64,000 bases of DNA from Ottowia testudinis (GCF_017498525.1 NZ_CP071796.1:1860001-1924000), one strand, 5' to 3'; shown: positions 47,577 to 60,831, numbered from the stretch's first letter. The notes: a model not told the origin generated them from the letters alone. Numbers and translations: made by a program.

Positions 47577-48827
47577 TCATTCAGATTCGACCGGGACAAG
47601 CTCAATCATCCGACGGCGGGAAGAGAACGCCGTGGTCTCGACCCGATCGCCACTGCCGGCCAAGCCAATCTCCTCATCCGTCAAATAACACCCGGGGTCT
47701 TCGGCCCACGCATCGCCCGTCACCTGCTGCGCGCGCACGCGGGTGTTGCCGCCGCAGATGGCGAAGTGCATGCACTGGCCGCAGCGGCCGCCAACCGGGC
47801 GGGGCTTGGCTTTCAAGCCCGCCATCAGGGGGTCGCTGGTGTCTACCCAAATCTCGGAGAACGGCCGCGCCTTGACGTTGCCCAGGCCGTAGTGCCACCA
47901 CATGGTGTCGGGGTGCACTTCGCCGACGTTGTCGATGTTGGCGATGTTGACGCCCGAGCTGTTTCCGCCCCAGGTGATGAGGCGCTGGCGCACGTCGTCG
48001 GCCCAGCGCGGCAGGTGCTGCTCCACCCACTGCAGCAGGTACACGCCATCGGCATCGTTGTTGCCGGTGACGTATTCGTGCTGGCCGCCGGCGCGGGCGT
48101 CGTCCCACGCGGTTTGATACAGCAAATCGAGCGCCTGACGCGTGGCCAGGTGCCGCGCGTCCTTGCCGCGGTGGATGTTGCCGCGTCCGGCGTAGTTGAG
48201 GTGACTGAAATAGAACTTGGCCACCCCCTCATCACGCATCAGTTGCAGCAGATTCGGCAGATCGTGCGCGTTCAGTTCCGTCATGGTAAAGCGCAAGCCG
48301 ACCTTGGTGCCCAGGTTTTGCAGGTGGCGCACCGCCGCCAGCGATTTGTCAAACGCGCCTTCAAGCCGGCGGAACTTGTCGTGCGTGGCGCCGATGCCGT
48401 CCAGGCTGATGCCGACGTAGTCAAAGCCGTGGTTGTGGATGCGCGCGGCCAGCGGCTCGTCGATCAGCGTGCCGTTGGTGGACAGGCCGACGTAGAACTT
48501 GCGTGCCTTGGCGCGCTCGGCGATCTCGAAGATGTCGGGGCGCAGCAGCGGCTCGCCGCCGGAGAGGATGAGCGCGGGCACCTTGAAGGCTTTCAGATCG
48601 TCCATCACGCTGAACACTTCTTGCGTGCTCAACTCGCCCGGGTAGTCGTGATCGGCGCTGAAGGCGTAGCAGTGCTTGCAGGTCAGGTTGCAGCGGCGGA
48701 TCAGGTTCCAGATGACGACGGGACCGCCAGGGCCGTCGCCCTCGCTGCGGCGGCGCATGGGGGCGGGGTAGCTGCCGGTGGCCTCGGCGCGGGCCAACTC
48801 GTGCATGAACTGGGAAATGCGAAACAT
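47577..48827 (-). CDS. nirJ: Heme d1 biosynthesis radical SAM protein NirJ
   Basis: 416 residues. Radical SAM enzyme that replaces propionates by oxo groups on the tetrapyrrole. Seen: the cluster motif RRCNLTCKHCYAF (Cys triad, about 43-55), ILSGGEPLLRPD (about 87-98), STNGTLIDE, GISLDGIGATHD, and a C-terminal SPASM-like Cys set (RCGQCMHFAICGG and later PGCYLT). Start MFRISQFMHELARAE. An Fnr-like box and a CR1 repeat lie in the 179 bases upstream, so it may have its own promoter. Confidence 0.95.
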   Translation of the reverse strand: MFRISQFMHELARAEATGSYPAPMRRRSEGDGPGGPVVIWNLIRRCNLTCKHCYAFSADHDYPGELSTQEVFSVMDDLKAFKVPALILSGGEPLLRPDIFEIAERAKARKFYVGLSTNGTLIDEPLAARIHNHGFDYVGISLDGIGATHDKFRRLEGAFDKSLAAVRHLQNLGTKVGLRFTMTELNAHDLPNLLQLMRDEGVAKFYFSHLNYAGRGNIHRGKDARHLATRQALDLLYQTAWDDARAGGQHEYVTGNNDADGVYLLQWVEQHLPRWADDVRQRLITWGGNSSGVNIANIDNVGEVHPDTMWWHYGLGNVKARPFSEIWVDTSDPLMAGLKAKPRPVGGRCGQCMHFAICGGNTRVRAQQVTGDAWAEDPGCYLTDEEIGLAGSGDRVETTAFSSRRRMIELVPVESE

Positions 48828-48887
48828 GGGCTGGCCCTCGGCGCTGGCTGGGATGAAGCCATCTTAGGCGTGCGGGTGGCACCGGCC

Positions 48888-48901
48888 ATGATGTGAGTCA
48901 A
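48888..48901 (-). promoter_or_regulatory. Possible Fnr/Dnr-type box before nirJ
   Basis: Minus strand TTGACTCACATCAT, a TTGAC-N4-ATCAT match with the last base off. It lies about 60 bases before the nirJ start. Weaker than the norC and nirS boxes. Confidence 0.4.
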
Positions 48902-48938
48902 TTCCGGATCTGCCGGGCGCGTTGCCCATGCCCGTTCA

Positions 48939-49002
48939 CTATCAAAATAAGAGCTGCCCGCGCTGGTTCAGACGGCGCAAACGCCGTAAATGGCTTGAAA
49001 TG
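48939..49002 (+). repeat. CR1 palindromic repeat between nirGH and nirJ
   Basis: AAAATAAGAGCTGCCCGCGC, later GGCGCAAACGCC. Diverged copy. Confidence 0.65.
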
Positions 49003-49006
49003 CCGG

Positions 49007-50047
49007 TCAGTCGATCGGCTGGCGCAGCCGGAGGCCGGTCTTTTTGAGGATAGCGCTGGAAAACAGCACGTCGTGCGCGCGGCAGTCGTCCCCCAGCAAG
49101 GCGGCCACGCTTTCCGCCTGGGCCAGCACCTCATCGCGCGTGTGGCCGTGCAGCATGGCGAACAGGTTGTAGCGCCACACACCGGGCTTGCGCGGTCGGC
49201 GGTAGCAGTGGCTGACGGCGGGCTGACTGCCGATGAGCTCGCCCAGGCGGTCGACCTGCGCGTCGTCCACATCCCACACGCTCATGCCGTTGGCGACGTA
49301 ACCCAGGCGGTAGTGGTTGGGCACGGCGGCGATGCGGCGCACCACGCCGGCGGCCAGCAACTCTGCCAGCCGCGTGCGGACGGCCTCGCACGTGCTGCCC
49401 AGCATCGCGGCCACGCTGGCGTAAGGGCGCGGCACCAAGGGCAGGCCGGATTGGGTAGCGGCGATAAGCTGGCGATCAAACTCGCTCAGCGTGATCTGCC
49501 GTGGCGCTGGCAGGGTCGGGCGCGTTGCGGAGTCATCCCCCAGGCGAGGGGCGCGTGTCAGCAGCGGCAGATACAGGCCGACGAAGTATTCGCGCTCCTT
49601 AGGGAATGCGTGCACGGGCAGGCCGGTGGCGGCCTCGATCTGATCGCAGGCGGCCCAGGCCGCCCTGGGCGTTTCAGCCGCCACCACGAACCACATGTTG
49701 AGCAAGTGGTCGCGCCGGTAGTTGTGCGCCACCTCGGGCAGCGCATTGACCATGGCCGTGACCTCGGCGTAGCGCTCTTCGGGCACTTGCAGCGCGGCCA
49801 GGATGAACTGGCCGCCCGCGCGCTCGATGTGAAACAGCGGGCCCAGGCGCGTGAGCACGCCGCTGCCCAGCAGGCGCCCGAGCCGGTCGATGAGTTGCGG
49901 CTCGGCCATGCCCAGTTGGGTGGCCACATCGGCGAAAGGGCGCTCGGTCAGCGGCAGCGCGCGTTGCAGCAGATCGATCAGGCGGGCATCGTCCAGGTCA
50001 ATGCCGGCGGGCAGGGCGTTTGGTGCGGCGACGGCTTCAACGAACAT
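49007..50047 (-). CDS. nirGH: Fused siroheme decarboxylase subunits NirG-NirH
   Basis: 346 residues holding two AsnC/Lrp-like halves (about 1-165 and 175-346). Each has the motif of siroheme decarboxylase: HNYRRDHLLNMWFVV and HCYRRPRKPGVWRYNLFAML. Separate NirG and NirH are about 150 residues, so this is a fusion. With NirDL it decarboxylates siroheme to 12,18-didecarboxysiroheme. The start MFVEAVAAPNALPAG overlaps the nirDL stop by 11 bases. Assignment as GH rather than DL rests on gene order only. Confidence 0.82.
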   Translation of the reverse strand: MFVEAVAAPNALPAGIDLDDARLIDLLQRALPLTERPFADVATQLGMAEPQLIDRLGRLLGSGVLTRLGPLFHIERAGGQFILAALQVPEERYAEVTAMVNALPEVAHNYRRDHLLNMWFVVAAETPRAAWAACDQIEAATGLPVHAFPKEREYFVGLYLPLLTRAPRLGDDSATRPTLPAPRQITLSEFDRQLIAATQSGLPLVPRPYASVAAMLGSTCEAVRTRLAELLAAGVVRRIAAVPNHYRLGYVANGMSVWDVDDAQVDRLGELIGSQPAVSHCYRRPRKPGVWRYNLFAMLHGHTRDEVLAQAESVAALLGDDCRAHDVLFSSAILKKTGLRLRQPID

Positions 50048-51038
50048 GCGGGGCCTCGGGCAGGGGGCGAAAGTAGCGTGCGCCGGTCTGCTTGAAACGG
50101 CGGCGGCTGAACAGCACCTGGCGCGGCTGCTCGGACAGCCCGGCAGCGGCGATGGCAGCGTGCAGCAGCGCCAGGGTTTGGTCGCGGCTGCGGCCGTGCA
50201 CCATGCAGTACAGGTTGTAAGGCCAACCCGGCGCGCGCTCGCGCCGGTAGCACAGGGTGACGCCGGGCTGCGTGGCCAGCCGCTCGCCAAGCGCATCGAC
50301 CTGCGCATCGTCGATGTTGAACACCGTCATGGCGTTGGACGCAAAGCCGACTTCGTGGTGGCGCACCACCAAGCCGAATCGGCGCAGCGTGCCGGCATCG
50401 AGCCAAGCCTGGATGCGCCCCAGCACGTTGGCGGTGGGCACGCCGAGCTGGTCGGCCCACGTGGCGAACGGCTCGGCCACCAGCGGCAGCCCAGCTTCGA
50501 CCAAGGCTGCCAGGTCGTGGTCGGCAGCCTCCACGCGCGGCGGCCGTTGCCGGATGGCGCTGCCGCCGACGGCGGGGCGGTGCAGGTCGAATCCCAGGTC
50601 GATGCGGTAGGGGCGCACCATTTTCAGCCGGGTGACGGGCAGGGCGGCCTCGCTTTCAATGGTGGCCAGCGCCTGCTCCACTGGCTCCGCGCCGGTGCCC
50701 GTGATGACAAACCACAGGTTCAGCACGTGCTCGCGCTCGTAATTGTGGTTGACGCCCGGGTGGGCCGACACCAGCGCGGCCACGGCCTTCAGCCGTTCGG
50801 GTGGTACGGCCATGGCGCACAGCAGGGCCGCGCCGCCCACGCCTGGCGCCCACACGCCGCCGATGCGGCTGATGGCGCTGCGCTGCATGCCATCGGCGAA
50901 CAGGTTAATAACTTCGTTTTCTGTAGCGCCTTCCGCTTGTCCCACCAGCGCAAACGGCCGGTTTGACAAGGGAAAACCGCGCTGCCAGTTGTTCAACAGG
51001 CGCTCGCTCAAGCCCACGTCGGCGTGGCCGGCCCGCAT
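50037..51038 (-). CDS. nirDL: Fused siroheme decarboxylase subunits NirD-NirL
   Basis: 333 residues, again two AsnC-like halves, with HNYEREHVLNLWFVI and LCYRRERAPGWPYNLYCMVHG. Annotation pipelines often call these AsnC regulators, but this operon position and motif show heme d1 synthesis. Start ATG at 51038 (MRAGHADVGLSERLL) or a GTG two codons earlier, just after the nirF stop. A weak CR1-like stretch at 50918-50955 encodes RPFALVGQAEGATENE. Followed by the overlapping nirGH. Confidence 0.85.
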   Translation of the reverse strand: MRAGHADVGLSERLLNNWQRGFPLSNRPFALVGQAEGATENEVINLFADGMQRSAISRIGGVWAPGVGGAALLCAMAVPPERLKAVAALVSAHPGVNHNYEREHVLNLWFVITGTGAEPVEQALATIESEAALPVTRLKMVRPYRIDLGFDLHRPAVGGSAIRQRPPRVEAADHDLAALVEAGLPLVAEPFATWADQLGVPTANVLGRIQAWLDAGTLRRFGLVVRHHEVGFASNAMTVFNIDDAQVDALGERLATQPGVTLCYRRERAPGWPYNLYCMVHGRSRDQTLALLHAAIAAAGLSEQPRQVLFSRRRFKQTGARYFRPLPEAPHVR

Positions 51039-51046
51039 GTCCACCG

Positions 51047-52249
51047 CTAAAACCCGGTGCGCGCCGCGCGCGAGGTGAAGAAAATGCCGCTGGGCGACTT
51101 GGCCGGCAGCGTGGCCAGGGTTTTGAACGACTGCGTGTCGATCACCGACACACGGTGATCGTCGCGCGTGCTGATCCACACCGCATCGCCGCGCGGGGTG
51201 AATTCCATGTGCAGCACCGCTTTGCCGGGCTTCAGGCTGTGCACGATCTGGCGCGTCTGCGTGTCGATGACCTGCACCGTGTCGTAGTCGGGCACGGCGA
51301 AGTTGACCCACACCTGCCGACCGTCCGGCCGCGCCATCACGAACACCGGCTGGCCAGCGACCGGGATGCGGGCGACCTCCTGCCAGGTGTCGGTGTCGAC
51401 CACCAGCACCTCGTGCCGGCCAATGGCGGGAAGATAGGCGTGCTTGCCGGCAATCGACCAGCCGCGCAGGTGCGGCATCTTGAACACGGGCAGCGGCTGC
51501 TCGCCCTTGCCGTAGTTCGGCAGGATGCGCTCGACCTTCGGGTTGGCCGCCCATAGGTCGATCTTGGCCAGGCCGTCTTCGCCGAACAGGCCGACGATGT
51601 AAGTGCGGCCGTCGGGCGAGATGAGGGCGTCGTAGGGCTGTTTGCCGATGTTCGCGAATTTGGTCAACACGGGCTGGGTCGGATTGGCCAGGTCGGCAAT
51701 CCAGATCTGACCGGCGTCGAACAGCGAGAAGATGAAGCGGTTGCGCGGGATGTCGGCCAGGCCCACCACGCGCGAGGCCTTGCCGTCGACCACGGCGGGA
51801 ATGTCGGCCAGTTGCTGCAAGCTGCGCGCGTCGAACACCTTGACGCCGCCGGGCTGGTAGTTCTGCGCCACCAGCAACGTGCCGTCGGTCGAGATGGCGC
51901 CGCCGATCGAGTTGCCCGCCTGCATCACGCGGCCTTCGATCCGCCCGGTGCGCAGGTTGACCTTGGTGAGCGCGCCGTCGCGCCCGAACACATAGGCCAG
52001 CGCGCCATCGCGCGAGAACACGACCGAGGCGTGCGACAGATCGCCCAGCCCTTCGATGGTGCCCAGCCGCGTGCGCGCCGTGGTGTCGAGCACGCCGATG
52101 GAGCCGCTTTCGCGCTCGATCACCAGGCCCAGGTCGCCGTTGCCGCGCTCGGGGGGCACCAGCAGGCTGCCCGTGGGCGCAGAGGCGGGCGTGGCGCAAC
52201 CGCCCAGCAGGGCGGCCGACAGGAACAGGGCGGTGGCAAACAGGCGCAT
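51047..52249 (-). CDS. nirF: Heme d1 biosynthesis protein NirF
   Basis: 400 residues, periplasmic lipoprotein: the signal ends AALLGGCATP. An eight-bladed propeller related to the NirS d1 domain follows (GLGDLSHASVVFSRDGALAY, QPYDALISPDGRTYIVGLFG, PHLRGWSIAGKHAYLP, VLHMEFTPRGDAVWISTRDD). NirF binds dihydro-heme d1 and acts late in assembly. The start at 52249 (MRLFATALFLSAALLGGC) is preferred over a longer frame in the nirC coding region. Starts 14 bases after nirC and ends 8 bases before nirDL. Confidence 0.93.
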   Translation of the reverse strand: MRLFATALFLSAALLGGCATPASAPTGSLLVPPERGNGDLGLVIERESGSIGVLDTTARTRLGTIEGLGDLSHASVVFSRDGALAYVFGRDGALTKVNLRTGRIEGRVMQAGNSIGGAISTDGTLLVAQNYQPGGVKVFDARSLQQLADIPAVVDGKASRVVGLADIPRNRFIFSLFDAGQIWIADLANPTQPVLTKFANIGKQPYDALISPDGRTYIVGLFGEDGLAKIDLWAANPKVERILPNYGKGEQPLPVFKMPHLRGWSIAGKHAYLPAIGRHEVLVVDTDTWQEVARIPVAGQPVFVMARPDGRQVWVNFAVPDYDTVQVIDTQTRQIVHSLKPGKAVLHMEFTPRGDAVWISTRDDHRVSVIDTQSFKTLATLPAKSPSGIFFTSRAARTGF

Positions 52250-52263
52250 GGCGGGGCGGTGTT

Positions 52264-52623
52264 TCAGTGGCGGGTGTCGAGCGGAAAGCCGGCCTGCAGC
52301 TGGTGCGCGATCCACTCGGCGTCGGCTTCGGAGATCATGGTCTTCCAGCCGGGCATGGGGGTGCCGGGGCGGCCTTGGTAGATGACGGCGACCAGGTTGT
52401 CCAGCGGAATTTCGGCCATGCGCTCGCGCGTGAGGGCTGGCCCCAGGCCGCCGGTGAGTTGAATCCCATGGCACGAGCCGCAATCCTGCCGCACCATGCG
52501 GATCAGTTGTGCCTGGCGCGCGCCGTCGATGCTGGCCGGCGCGTCAGATTCCAAGTCTTTTGCCTGGCCAGCGCTTGCCAGTAAAGCGCAAGCAGCTATC
52601 AAAAACAGAGCGGAACGAAACAT
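52264..52623 (-). CDS. nirC: Cytochrome c NirC, signal peptide encoded by a CR1 repeat
   Basis: 119 residues. Small periplasmic c-type cytochrome that supplies electrons to NirS or NirN. The single heme motif is CGSCHG (about 47-52), with GGLGPALTRERM and axial Met region GTPMPGWKTM. The signal peptide MFRSALFLIAACALLASAGQ ends near AKD. The bases for FLIAACALLASAG are exactly a CR1 repeat in frame, so the hydrophobic core is repeat-derived. It lies 224 bases after nirS, with CR3 copy C between. Confidence 0.92.
   Translation of the reverse strand: MFRSALFLIAACALLASAGQAKDLESDAPASIDGARQAQLIRMVRQDCGSCHGIQLTGGLGPALTRERMAEIPLDNLVAVIYQGRPGTPMPGWKTMISEADAEWIAHQLQAGFPLDTRH
52563..52606 (-). repeat. 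CR1 palindromic repeat forming the nirC signal peptide
   Basis: Minus strand: TTTGATAGCTGCTTGCGCTT, then GGCAAGCGCTGGC. A clean copy, placed so that the core is read as LIAACALL. Confidence 0.93.
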
Positions 52624-52747
52624 CGGGTGAGCCAGGGGCTGAGGTGAGGGCGGCGTCCAACTCAGTCGCCGCTGGCCCTCACCCCAACCCTCTCCCAGCG
52701 GGAGAGGGAGAAATACGGGGGCTGCGCAGCAAGCCCCAAAAAACAAA

Positions 52748-54836
<2,089 letters not shown>

Positions 54837-54848
54837 TTACTTCGTTTG

Positions 54849-54905
54849 CTATTTTTATGATAGCTTATCACGCTTGATGAATAAGCGCTGGAGGCAGATT
54901 TCATG
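54849..54905 (+). repeat. CR1 palindromic repeat between nirS and the efflux gene
   Basis: ATTTTTATGATAGCTTATCA, then AATAAGCGCTGGAGG. Diverged at the core but with the same far arm as in miaA. The rest of 54612-54979 holds the nirS promoter and no gene. Confidence 0.7.
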
Positions 54906-54979
54906 TAAAGCGCAAAGCACCCGCCAGCGTGGTGCCACCACCCTCCGTAGCGCACCGGTTTTACCGGTGCCCGGCGCGG

Positions 54980-56197
54980 TCAACCACCGATCTCTGGCCA
55001 ACGACGCCGCAGCCACAGCCAGGATATCAAGCCGACCGTCATGAAGGCGGCGGACATGGTGGCCAGCCCCAGCGCCGAATGCATCACCAGCGGCGCCACC
55101 ACGCCGGCCACGATGCCGTTGGCCGTCGACCCCACCACCGCCTGCAGCGACGACGCCATGCCGCGCCGCTCGGGGTGCAGATCGAGCACCAACAGCGTGA
55201 CCACCGGCACCATCAGCGCCCAGCCGAAGCCGAACACCATCACCGGCCAGAGCGACCACGCCGCATGCGGTGTGAACAGCGCGTTGGCGGCAATGTTCAG
55301 TACCGACACCGCCAGCATGATGCGAAAGCCCTGCATGATCTGGTTTTTCGGCAGCACCTTGCCTGCCTTGCGCCCCGACAGCCACGAGCCGGCCATGATG
55401 CCGCCAATGGACAGCACGAAGAACCAGAAGAATTGCGTCGGCCGCAGTTGCAGGATGTCGCCCAGAAACGCGGGCGCCGACAGCACGTACAAGAACAGGC
55501 CGTTGAACGGCACGCCGGAGGCCAGCGCCAGCAGCATGAAGCGCGGGTCGCTCAGCAACTGCCAGTAGCCGCGCATCAGATTGCGGACTTGGAACGGCTG
55601 GCGGTCACCGACGTGCAGCGTCTCGGGCAGCAGGCGCCAGTTGGCAAACCACAGCGCCGCGCCCACGCCGACCAGGAACCAGAAGATCGAATGCCAGTCA
55701 AGGTATTCGGCCAGAACGCCGCCGATGATTGGCGCCACGGCGGGCGCCACGCCGAAGAAGATGGTGATCTGACTCATCACCTTTTGCGCCTCGGACGGCG
55801 GGAACATGTCGCGCACGACGGCGCGCGACACCACCACGCCGGCGCCGCAAGAGAGGCCCTGCAGCGCCCGGAAGAAGATCAGCTGCCCTACGCTTTGCGA
55901 CACCGCGCAGCCGAGCGATGCCAGCGAGAACAGCACCAACCCCCACAGAATCACCGGCCGGCGGCCGAAGCTGTCCGAGAGCGCGCCGTGAAACAGGTTC
56001 ATGAACGCAAAACCGAACAGATACGCCGACAGCGTCTGCTGCATCTGCACCGGCGTGGCCTGCAGCGACTTGGCGATGGCCGAAAACGCCGGGATATAGG
56101 TGTCGATCGAGAACGGCCCGAGCATGCCCAGCACCGCCAGCAGGACGGCGAGTGTCCAGCGCGGTGCGCGCCACAGCGTTTGGGCTTCAGGGTTCAT
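54980..56197 (-). CDS. Bcr/CflA-type drug efflux MFS transporter
   Basis: 405 residues, twelve hydrophobic segments. Proton-driven efflux of the DHA1 group. Seen: N-terminal LGMLGPFSIDTYIPAF (about 23-38), the loop motif GALSDSFGRRPVILWGL (about 71-87), RALQGLSCGAGVVVSRAVVRD (motif B/C region) and PERRGMASSLQAVVGSTANG near the end. The substrate is unknown. It is transcribed leftward towards nirS, but no shared promoter is likely, as a Dnr box intervenes. Upstream is CR4. Confidence 0.9.
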   Translation of the reverse strand: MNPEAQTLWRAPRWTLAVLLAVLGMLGPFSIDTYIPAFSAIAKSLQATPVQMQQTLSAYLFGFAFMNLFHGALSDSFGRRPVILWGLVLFSLASLGCAVSQSVGQLIFFRALQGLSCGAGVVVSRAVVRDMFPPSEAQKVMSQITIFFGVAPAVAPIIGGVLAEYLDWHSIFWFLVGVGAALWFANWRLLPETLHVGDRQPFQVRNLMRGYWQLLSDPRFMLLALASGVPFNGLFLYVLSAPAFLGDILQLRPTQFFWFFVLSIGGIMAGSWLSGRKAGKVLPKNQIMQGFRIMLAVSVLNIAANALFTPHAAWSLWPVMVFGFGWALMVPVVTLLVLDLHPERRGMASSLQAVVGSTANGIVAGVVAPLVMHSALGLATMSAAFMTVGLISWLWLRRRWPEIGG

Positions 56198-56208
56198 TCA
56201 AGATTTTT

Positions 56209-56312
56209 TGAACGCAAAGGACGCAAAAGCGCGCAAAAGACGCAAAAGAAAACCCATTCAAGAATTTTCTTTTTTGCGTCTTTTGCGAAACCTCTGCGCC
56301 CTTTGCGTTCAA
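56209..56312. repeat. CR4 inverted repeat between the efflux gene and rpoD
   Basis: TTGAACGCAAAGGACGCAAA on the left, TTTTGCGTCTTTTGCG and CTTTGCGTTCAAAG on the right, around AAGAATTTTC. Copy of the family at 41764, with more A/T. May end rpoD transcription. Confidence 0.8.
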
Positions 56313-56333
56313 AGAGGGGCGTGTCGAGGCTGC

Positions 56334-58610
<2,277 letters not shown>

Positions 58611-58883
58611 CAAATGCACCTCAAAGGCTGTGAGCAGCCGGGCACGCGCGGGGCAAGGGCGCGCGGGCGGGGCCTCTCGGGATCAATCGACAAAACGCTG
58701 TTCAACAACGGACGCCACGGCGGCGGGGCTGACGGGCGTCGCGGGGCAAGATGGGTGGGCGAACATTTGGAATGCAGTCCTTGCGGTAGGTGGCCATCCC
58801 TGGGGCTGGGGAATCGCGCCCGTGTCGGTGCGCGTGGCCGGTTCGGAGGTGCTGCTGTCGCTCTTGCCGAAGACAAGCTTTCA

Positions 58884-58889
58884 ATTATA
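58884..58889 (-). promoter_or_regulatory. -10 box of a promoter for rpoD
   Basis: TATAAT on the minus strand, with a weak -35 GGCTTG 17 bases upstream. It would give an rpoD leader of about 270 bases. The gap (58611-58931) holds no other gene. Confidence 0.6.
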
Positions 58890-58931
58890 GCGCGATCGCT
58901 CGATTTCAAGCCCCTTGGCGGGCAGCGCGAT

Positions 58932-60743
58932 CTATGCTGGGGGCTGCGGCTCGCCCTCGGTCAGTGCCCGCAGCAGCGCCTGATAGTGCGCCATGTCGCC
59001 ATCGGCCAACGCGGCGTCCATGTGGCGCTTGAGCTGCTCGCGCCGCTCGGTGCGCAAGATGCCGCGCAGCTCGTCCGGCTCCGAGACGATGTCGGGCGGG
59101 AGCTTTTGCACTTCCTCGACGGCGACGGATTCGAATTCATGGCCGCGCAGCGCCTCGCGCAGCGCGCTCCAGGGCTGCGGGCCGTGGTCGAGCGCCTGGC
59201 CAGCCAGCCAGGTGAACAGCGGCCCGAGCGGCGGCGGCAAGTCGCACAGCAGCACATGCTCGTCCTGGCTTAGCCGATCCCATGCGCTGGGCTCGGTCAG
59301 CACGATCTGCAGCGCGCGGGTGCAGCGTCCGGCGGGCGGGCGGCGCAGCGGGCGGCCGGCTGGTTTTTCAAACGTTTTTGGGCGCTGGCGCTTGTCTGGC
59401 GAGCGCGAGTAGCTATTGTTTTCGTAGTTTCGCGGTGACGCACGGCGAATGCCCCAGAGCGACTCGAGTTCATGCACGCCAATCTGCACCTGCGCCGCGA
59501 CGTCGCCCAGCAGCTGCTGCGCCAGCGCGCCGGGCGGCAGCAGCTGCCACAGAGGCCGGGCGTTGGCGGCAAAGCGCGAGCGGCCTTCGGCGGTGGCCAT
59601 GTCGCATTCCTCGGTGGCCACATCCAGCAAAAAACGCGACAGCGGCACGGCGTTTTTCACCGCTTGGCCAAAGGCTTCAGGGCCTTCGGCGCGGATGAAG
59701 CTGTCGGGGTCGTGCTCGGGCGGCAGGAAGAGAAACTTGACGCTGCGCGTATCGCTGGCCAGCGGCAGGGCGGCTTCGAGCGCCTTGTGCGCGGCGCGGC
59801 GGCCGGCGGCGTCGCCGTCGAAGCTGAACACCACTTGGTCGGTGAAGCGAAACAGCTTGCTCGCATGGTCGGGTGTGCAGGCCGTGCCCAGCGTGGCCAC
59901 GGCGTTGCCAAAACCCAGCTGCGCCAGCGCCACCACGTCCATGTAGCCTTCGGTGACCAGTGCGTAGCCGTGCTCGCGCAGCGCCGTGCGTGCCTCGAAA
60001 AGCCCGTACAGCTCACGTCCCTTGTGGAACACAGGCGTTTCGGGCGAGTTCAGGTACTTCGGTTTTTCGTCGCCCAGCACGCGGCCGCCGAAGCCGATCA
60101 CCTCGCCCTTCACGCTGCGGATGGGGAACATGATGCGGTCGCGAAAGCGGTCGTAGCGCCTGGTGTCGTCGTCCTCGCCGACGATGACCAGGCCCGACTC
60201 CTGAAGCAGCGGGTCGGCGTAGTCGGGGAACACGCCGGCCAGCGTGCGCCAGCCCTCGGGCGCGTAGCCCAGGCCGTAGTCGCGCGCGATCTCGCCCGAC
60301 AGGCCGCGCTTTTTCAGGTAATCGACGGCGCGCGGGGTGTCTCGCAAGTGCTTTTTGTACGCCTCACCGGCGCGCGCCAGCACGTCGGTGAGGGTGTGGC
60401 GCTTTTCAGTCTCTTGCGCGGCGCGGGCGCGATCGGCCGGGCTGCGTTCGTCCTCGGGCACTTGCAGGCCATATTGCTGCGCCAGGTCGTGCACCACCTC
60501 GACGAAGCCGGCACCCGTGTGGTCCATCAGAAAACCAATGGCATTGCCGTTCTTGCCACAACCGAAGCAGTGGTAGAACTGCTTCGACGGGCTGACGGTG
60601 AACGAGGGTGATTTCTCGCCGTGGAAGGGACACAGGCCCGAGAAATTGGCACCGGTTTTCTTCAGCTGCACATAGCGTCCGACAATCTCGACCACGTCGG
60701 CGCGGGCTAAAAGCTCCTGGATGAAATGCTGGGGAATGGCCAC
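58932..60743 (-). CDS. dnaG: DNA primase DnaG
   Basis: 603 residues from a GTG (VAIPQHFIQELLARADVVEI), since the upstream ATG would add 34 residues that lack the usual N-terminus. Seen: zinc-binding domain CPFHGEKSPSFTVSPSKQFY with HCFGC (about 39-65), the TOPRIM fold (VTEGYMDVVALAQLG, about 270-284; FSFDGDAAGRRAA, about 309-321), and the C-terminal DnaB-binding domain. Residues about 440-470 (NYENNSYSRSPDKRQRPKTF) are encoded by a CR1 copy in the linker before that domain. rpoD follows on the same strand. Confidence 0.95.
   Translation of the reverse strand: MAIPQHFIQELLARADVVEIVGRYVQLKKTGANFSGLCPFHGEKSPSFTVSPSKQFYHCFGCGKNGNAIGFLMDHTGAGFVEVVHDLAQQYGLQVPEDERSPADRARAAQETEKRHTLTDVLARAGEAYKKHLRDTPRAVDYLKKRGLSGEIARDYGLGYAPEGWRTLAGVFPDYADPLLQESGLVIVGEDDDTRRYDRFRDRIMFPIRSVKGEVIGFGGRVLGDEKPKYLNSPETPVFHKGRELYGLFEARTALREHGYALVTEGYMDVVALAQLGFGNAVATLGTACTPDHASKLFRFTDQVVFSFDGDAAGRRAAHKALEAALPLASDTRSVKFLFLPPEHDPDSFIRAEGPEAFGQAVKNAVPLSRFLLDVATEECDMATAEGRSRFAANARPLWQLLPPGALAQQLLGDVAAQVQIGVHELESLWGIRRASPRNYENNSYSRSPDKRQRPKTFEKPAGRPLRRPPAGRCTRALQIVLTEPSAWDRLSQDEHVLLCDLPPPLGPLFTWLAGQALDHGPQPWSALREALRGHEFESVAVEEVQKLPPDIVSEPDELRGILRTERREQLKRHMDAALADGDMAHYQALLRALTEGEPQPPA
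59374..59424 (-). repeat. CR1 palindromic repeat inside dnaG, in frame
   Basis: Plus strand: TTTTTGGGCGCTGGCGCTTG, then GAGCGCGAGTAGCTATTG. It lies between the TOPRIM core and C-terminal domain. Confidence 0.85.
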
Positions 60744-60831
60744 GCGGCTATTTTGACCGACGGGCCTGGTTCCAATGCCGGCCGGGCCGGCACCGTCTTT
60801 TTCGACGCAAGCCGCTGCCGCCGGAATCAAC

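Noticed and set aside
49007-51038. AsnC/Lrp-type transcription regulators
   Set aside because: The AsnC-like fold and the operon setting with nirF and nirJ, plus the HNYxRxH motif, show siroheme decarboxylase subunits instead.
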